A DNA stretch of 6,839 nucleotides from NCBI GenBank assembly GCA_023397045.1, contig JAEWUR010000115.1, positions 1 to 6,839 on the forward strand, written 5' to 3'. The translations under genes were made by a program, and so were the position numbers. Positions 6,308 to 6,839 of this stretch are shown here, in pieces; the stretch's first letter is position 1; every line of letters starts with the position of its first letter. This stretch comes from Planctomycetota bacterium. Lineage in GTDB: Bacteria; Planctomycetota; Planctomycetia; Pirellulales; Thermoguttaceae. The notes beneath the pieces are model-generated. The model was not told the DNA's origin. It made no database searches and saw only the letters and a program-made list of their open reading frames with translations.

Positions 6308-6839
6308 TTAGACCGACGCGCCGCCTGGTTTGTTGATCGACGCGCCGATCAGTTTCTCGATCTCTTCTTCGTCAAGCGTCTCGACTTCCTCCAGCCGTTT
6401 TGCCAAAGCATCGAGTTTATCGCGGTTCTCGGTCAATAGCGTCATCGCCTTGTCCGACGCGTCGCGGAGCAGGCGAGAAACCTCCTCGTCGATCACCTGG
6501 GCCGTATGCTCGCTGAAACGGCGCGGTTCGGCCATTTCGCGGCCGAGGAACGGATGGTCTTCGCTGTCGCGGAAGGCGACCGGGCCGAGCCGCTCGCTCA
6601 TGCCCCAGTGCGTCACCATGCGCCGGGCAAGTTGCGTGGCCTTGTCCAGGTCGTCGGCCGCGCCGGCGCTGTATTCGTTGAAGATGATCTTTTCGGCCGA
6701 CCGACCGCCGAGCGCGAACAGCAGCCGGCTTTTCAGCTCGCTTTCGCAGATGTCCATTCGATCTTCCTCGGGCAGCAGTTGGGTGACGCCCAGCGCCCGG
6801 CCGCGCGGAATGATCGAAACTTTGTGTACGCGATCAATG
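6308..6839 (-). CDS. ftsH: ATP-dependent zinc metalloprotease FtsH, C-terminal part
   Basis: This is the C-terminal part of the membrane-anchored AAA+ protease FtsH, which degrades misfolded and regulatory membrane and cytosolic proteins. The frame is open through the right edge, where the minus-strand translation reads DRVHKVSIIPRGRALGVT followed by LLPEEDR. This is the highly conserved M41 peptidase segment just after the HExxH helix, which itself lies outside the window. Next come GGRSAEKIIFNEYSAGAADD and DKATQLARRMVTHWGMSERLG. The Asp of AGAADDLDKAT is in the region of the third zinc ligand in this family. The tail (about the last 60 residues) is a predicted helical, acidic coiled-coil-like stretch ending KPGGASV and TAA. 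The N-terminal membrane and AAA+ domains are not in this window. Nothing suggests truncation other than the window edge. Confidence 0.97.
   Translation of the reverse strand, partial: IDRVHKVSIIPRGRALGVTQLLPEEDRMDICESELKSRLLFALGGRSAEKIIFNEYSAGAADDLDKATQLARRMVTHWGMSERLGPVAFRDSEDHPFLGREMAEPRRFSEHTAQVIDEEVSRLLRDASDKAMTLLTENRDKLDALAKRLEEVETLDEEEIEKLIGASINKPGGASV

Overview
The window looks like ordinary chromosome from a planctomycete, most likely of the Pirellula/Lacipirellula kind. This is inferred from four things. There is a DUF1559 protein with a prepilin-type N-terminus and an H-x9-DG C-terminus, directly followed by a small regulatory-like-domain lipoprotein. There is an exported SGNH hydrolase with a PEP-CTERM tail. 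The DNA is GC-rich, with strong third-position bias that creates many long antisense shadow frames. A GTGCCACTGGC-type inverted repeat lies between genes. No rRNA, tRNA, CRISPR array, transposase or phage gene is visible.

Layout. Positions 2-4399 hold four plus-strand genes. The first is the 3' part of a large secreted-type carbohydrate-active protein: the end of a discoidin-like (F5/8 type C) domain, then a six-hairpin-glycosidase-like domain. After an 82-base gap come an SGNH/GDSL-type hydrolase with a PEP-CTERM anchor, a DUF1559 pseudopilin-like protein and a small lipoprotein. These three are spaced 21 and 17 bases apart, each has a good Shine-Dalgarno, and they look like one transcription unit. 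They would use three different export and anchoring routes: exosortase, prepilin peptidase and lipoprotein signal peptidase. Together with the glycosidase they suggest a cell-surface module, perhaps for deacylating and cleaving polysaccharide, but no substrate can be read from the sequence.

A convergent minus-strand gene (4418-5029) encodes a glycine-zipper lipoprotein. It has a near-consensus sigma70-type promoter (5100-5128) overlapped by an 8-bp inverted repeat that could be an operator. Divergent from it is mntP (5262-5834), a manganese efflux pump. Convergent with mntP is a small Dabb-family protein (5844-6152, minus). The window ends with the 3' part of ftsH (minus), whose reading frame runs off the right edge. 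Between ftsH and the Dabb gene sits an 83-bp imperfect inverted repeat (6189-6271) that looks like a dispersed palindromic element.

No clearly new system is present. The points most worth a second look are the three-anchor operon, the missing canonical acid in the SGNH block V, the promoter/operator of the glycine-zipper gene, and the palindromic repeat.
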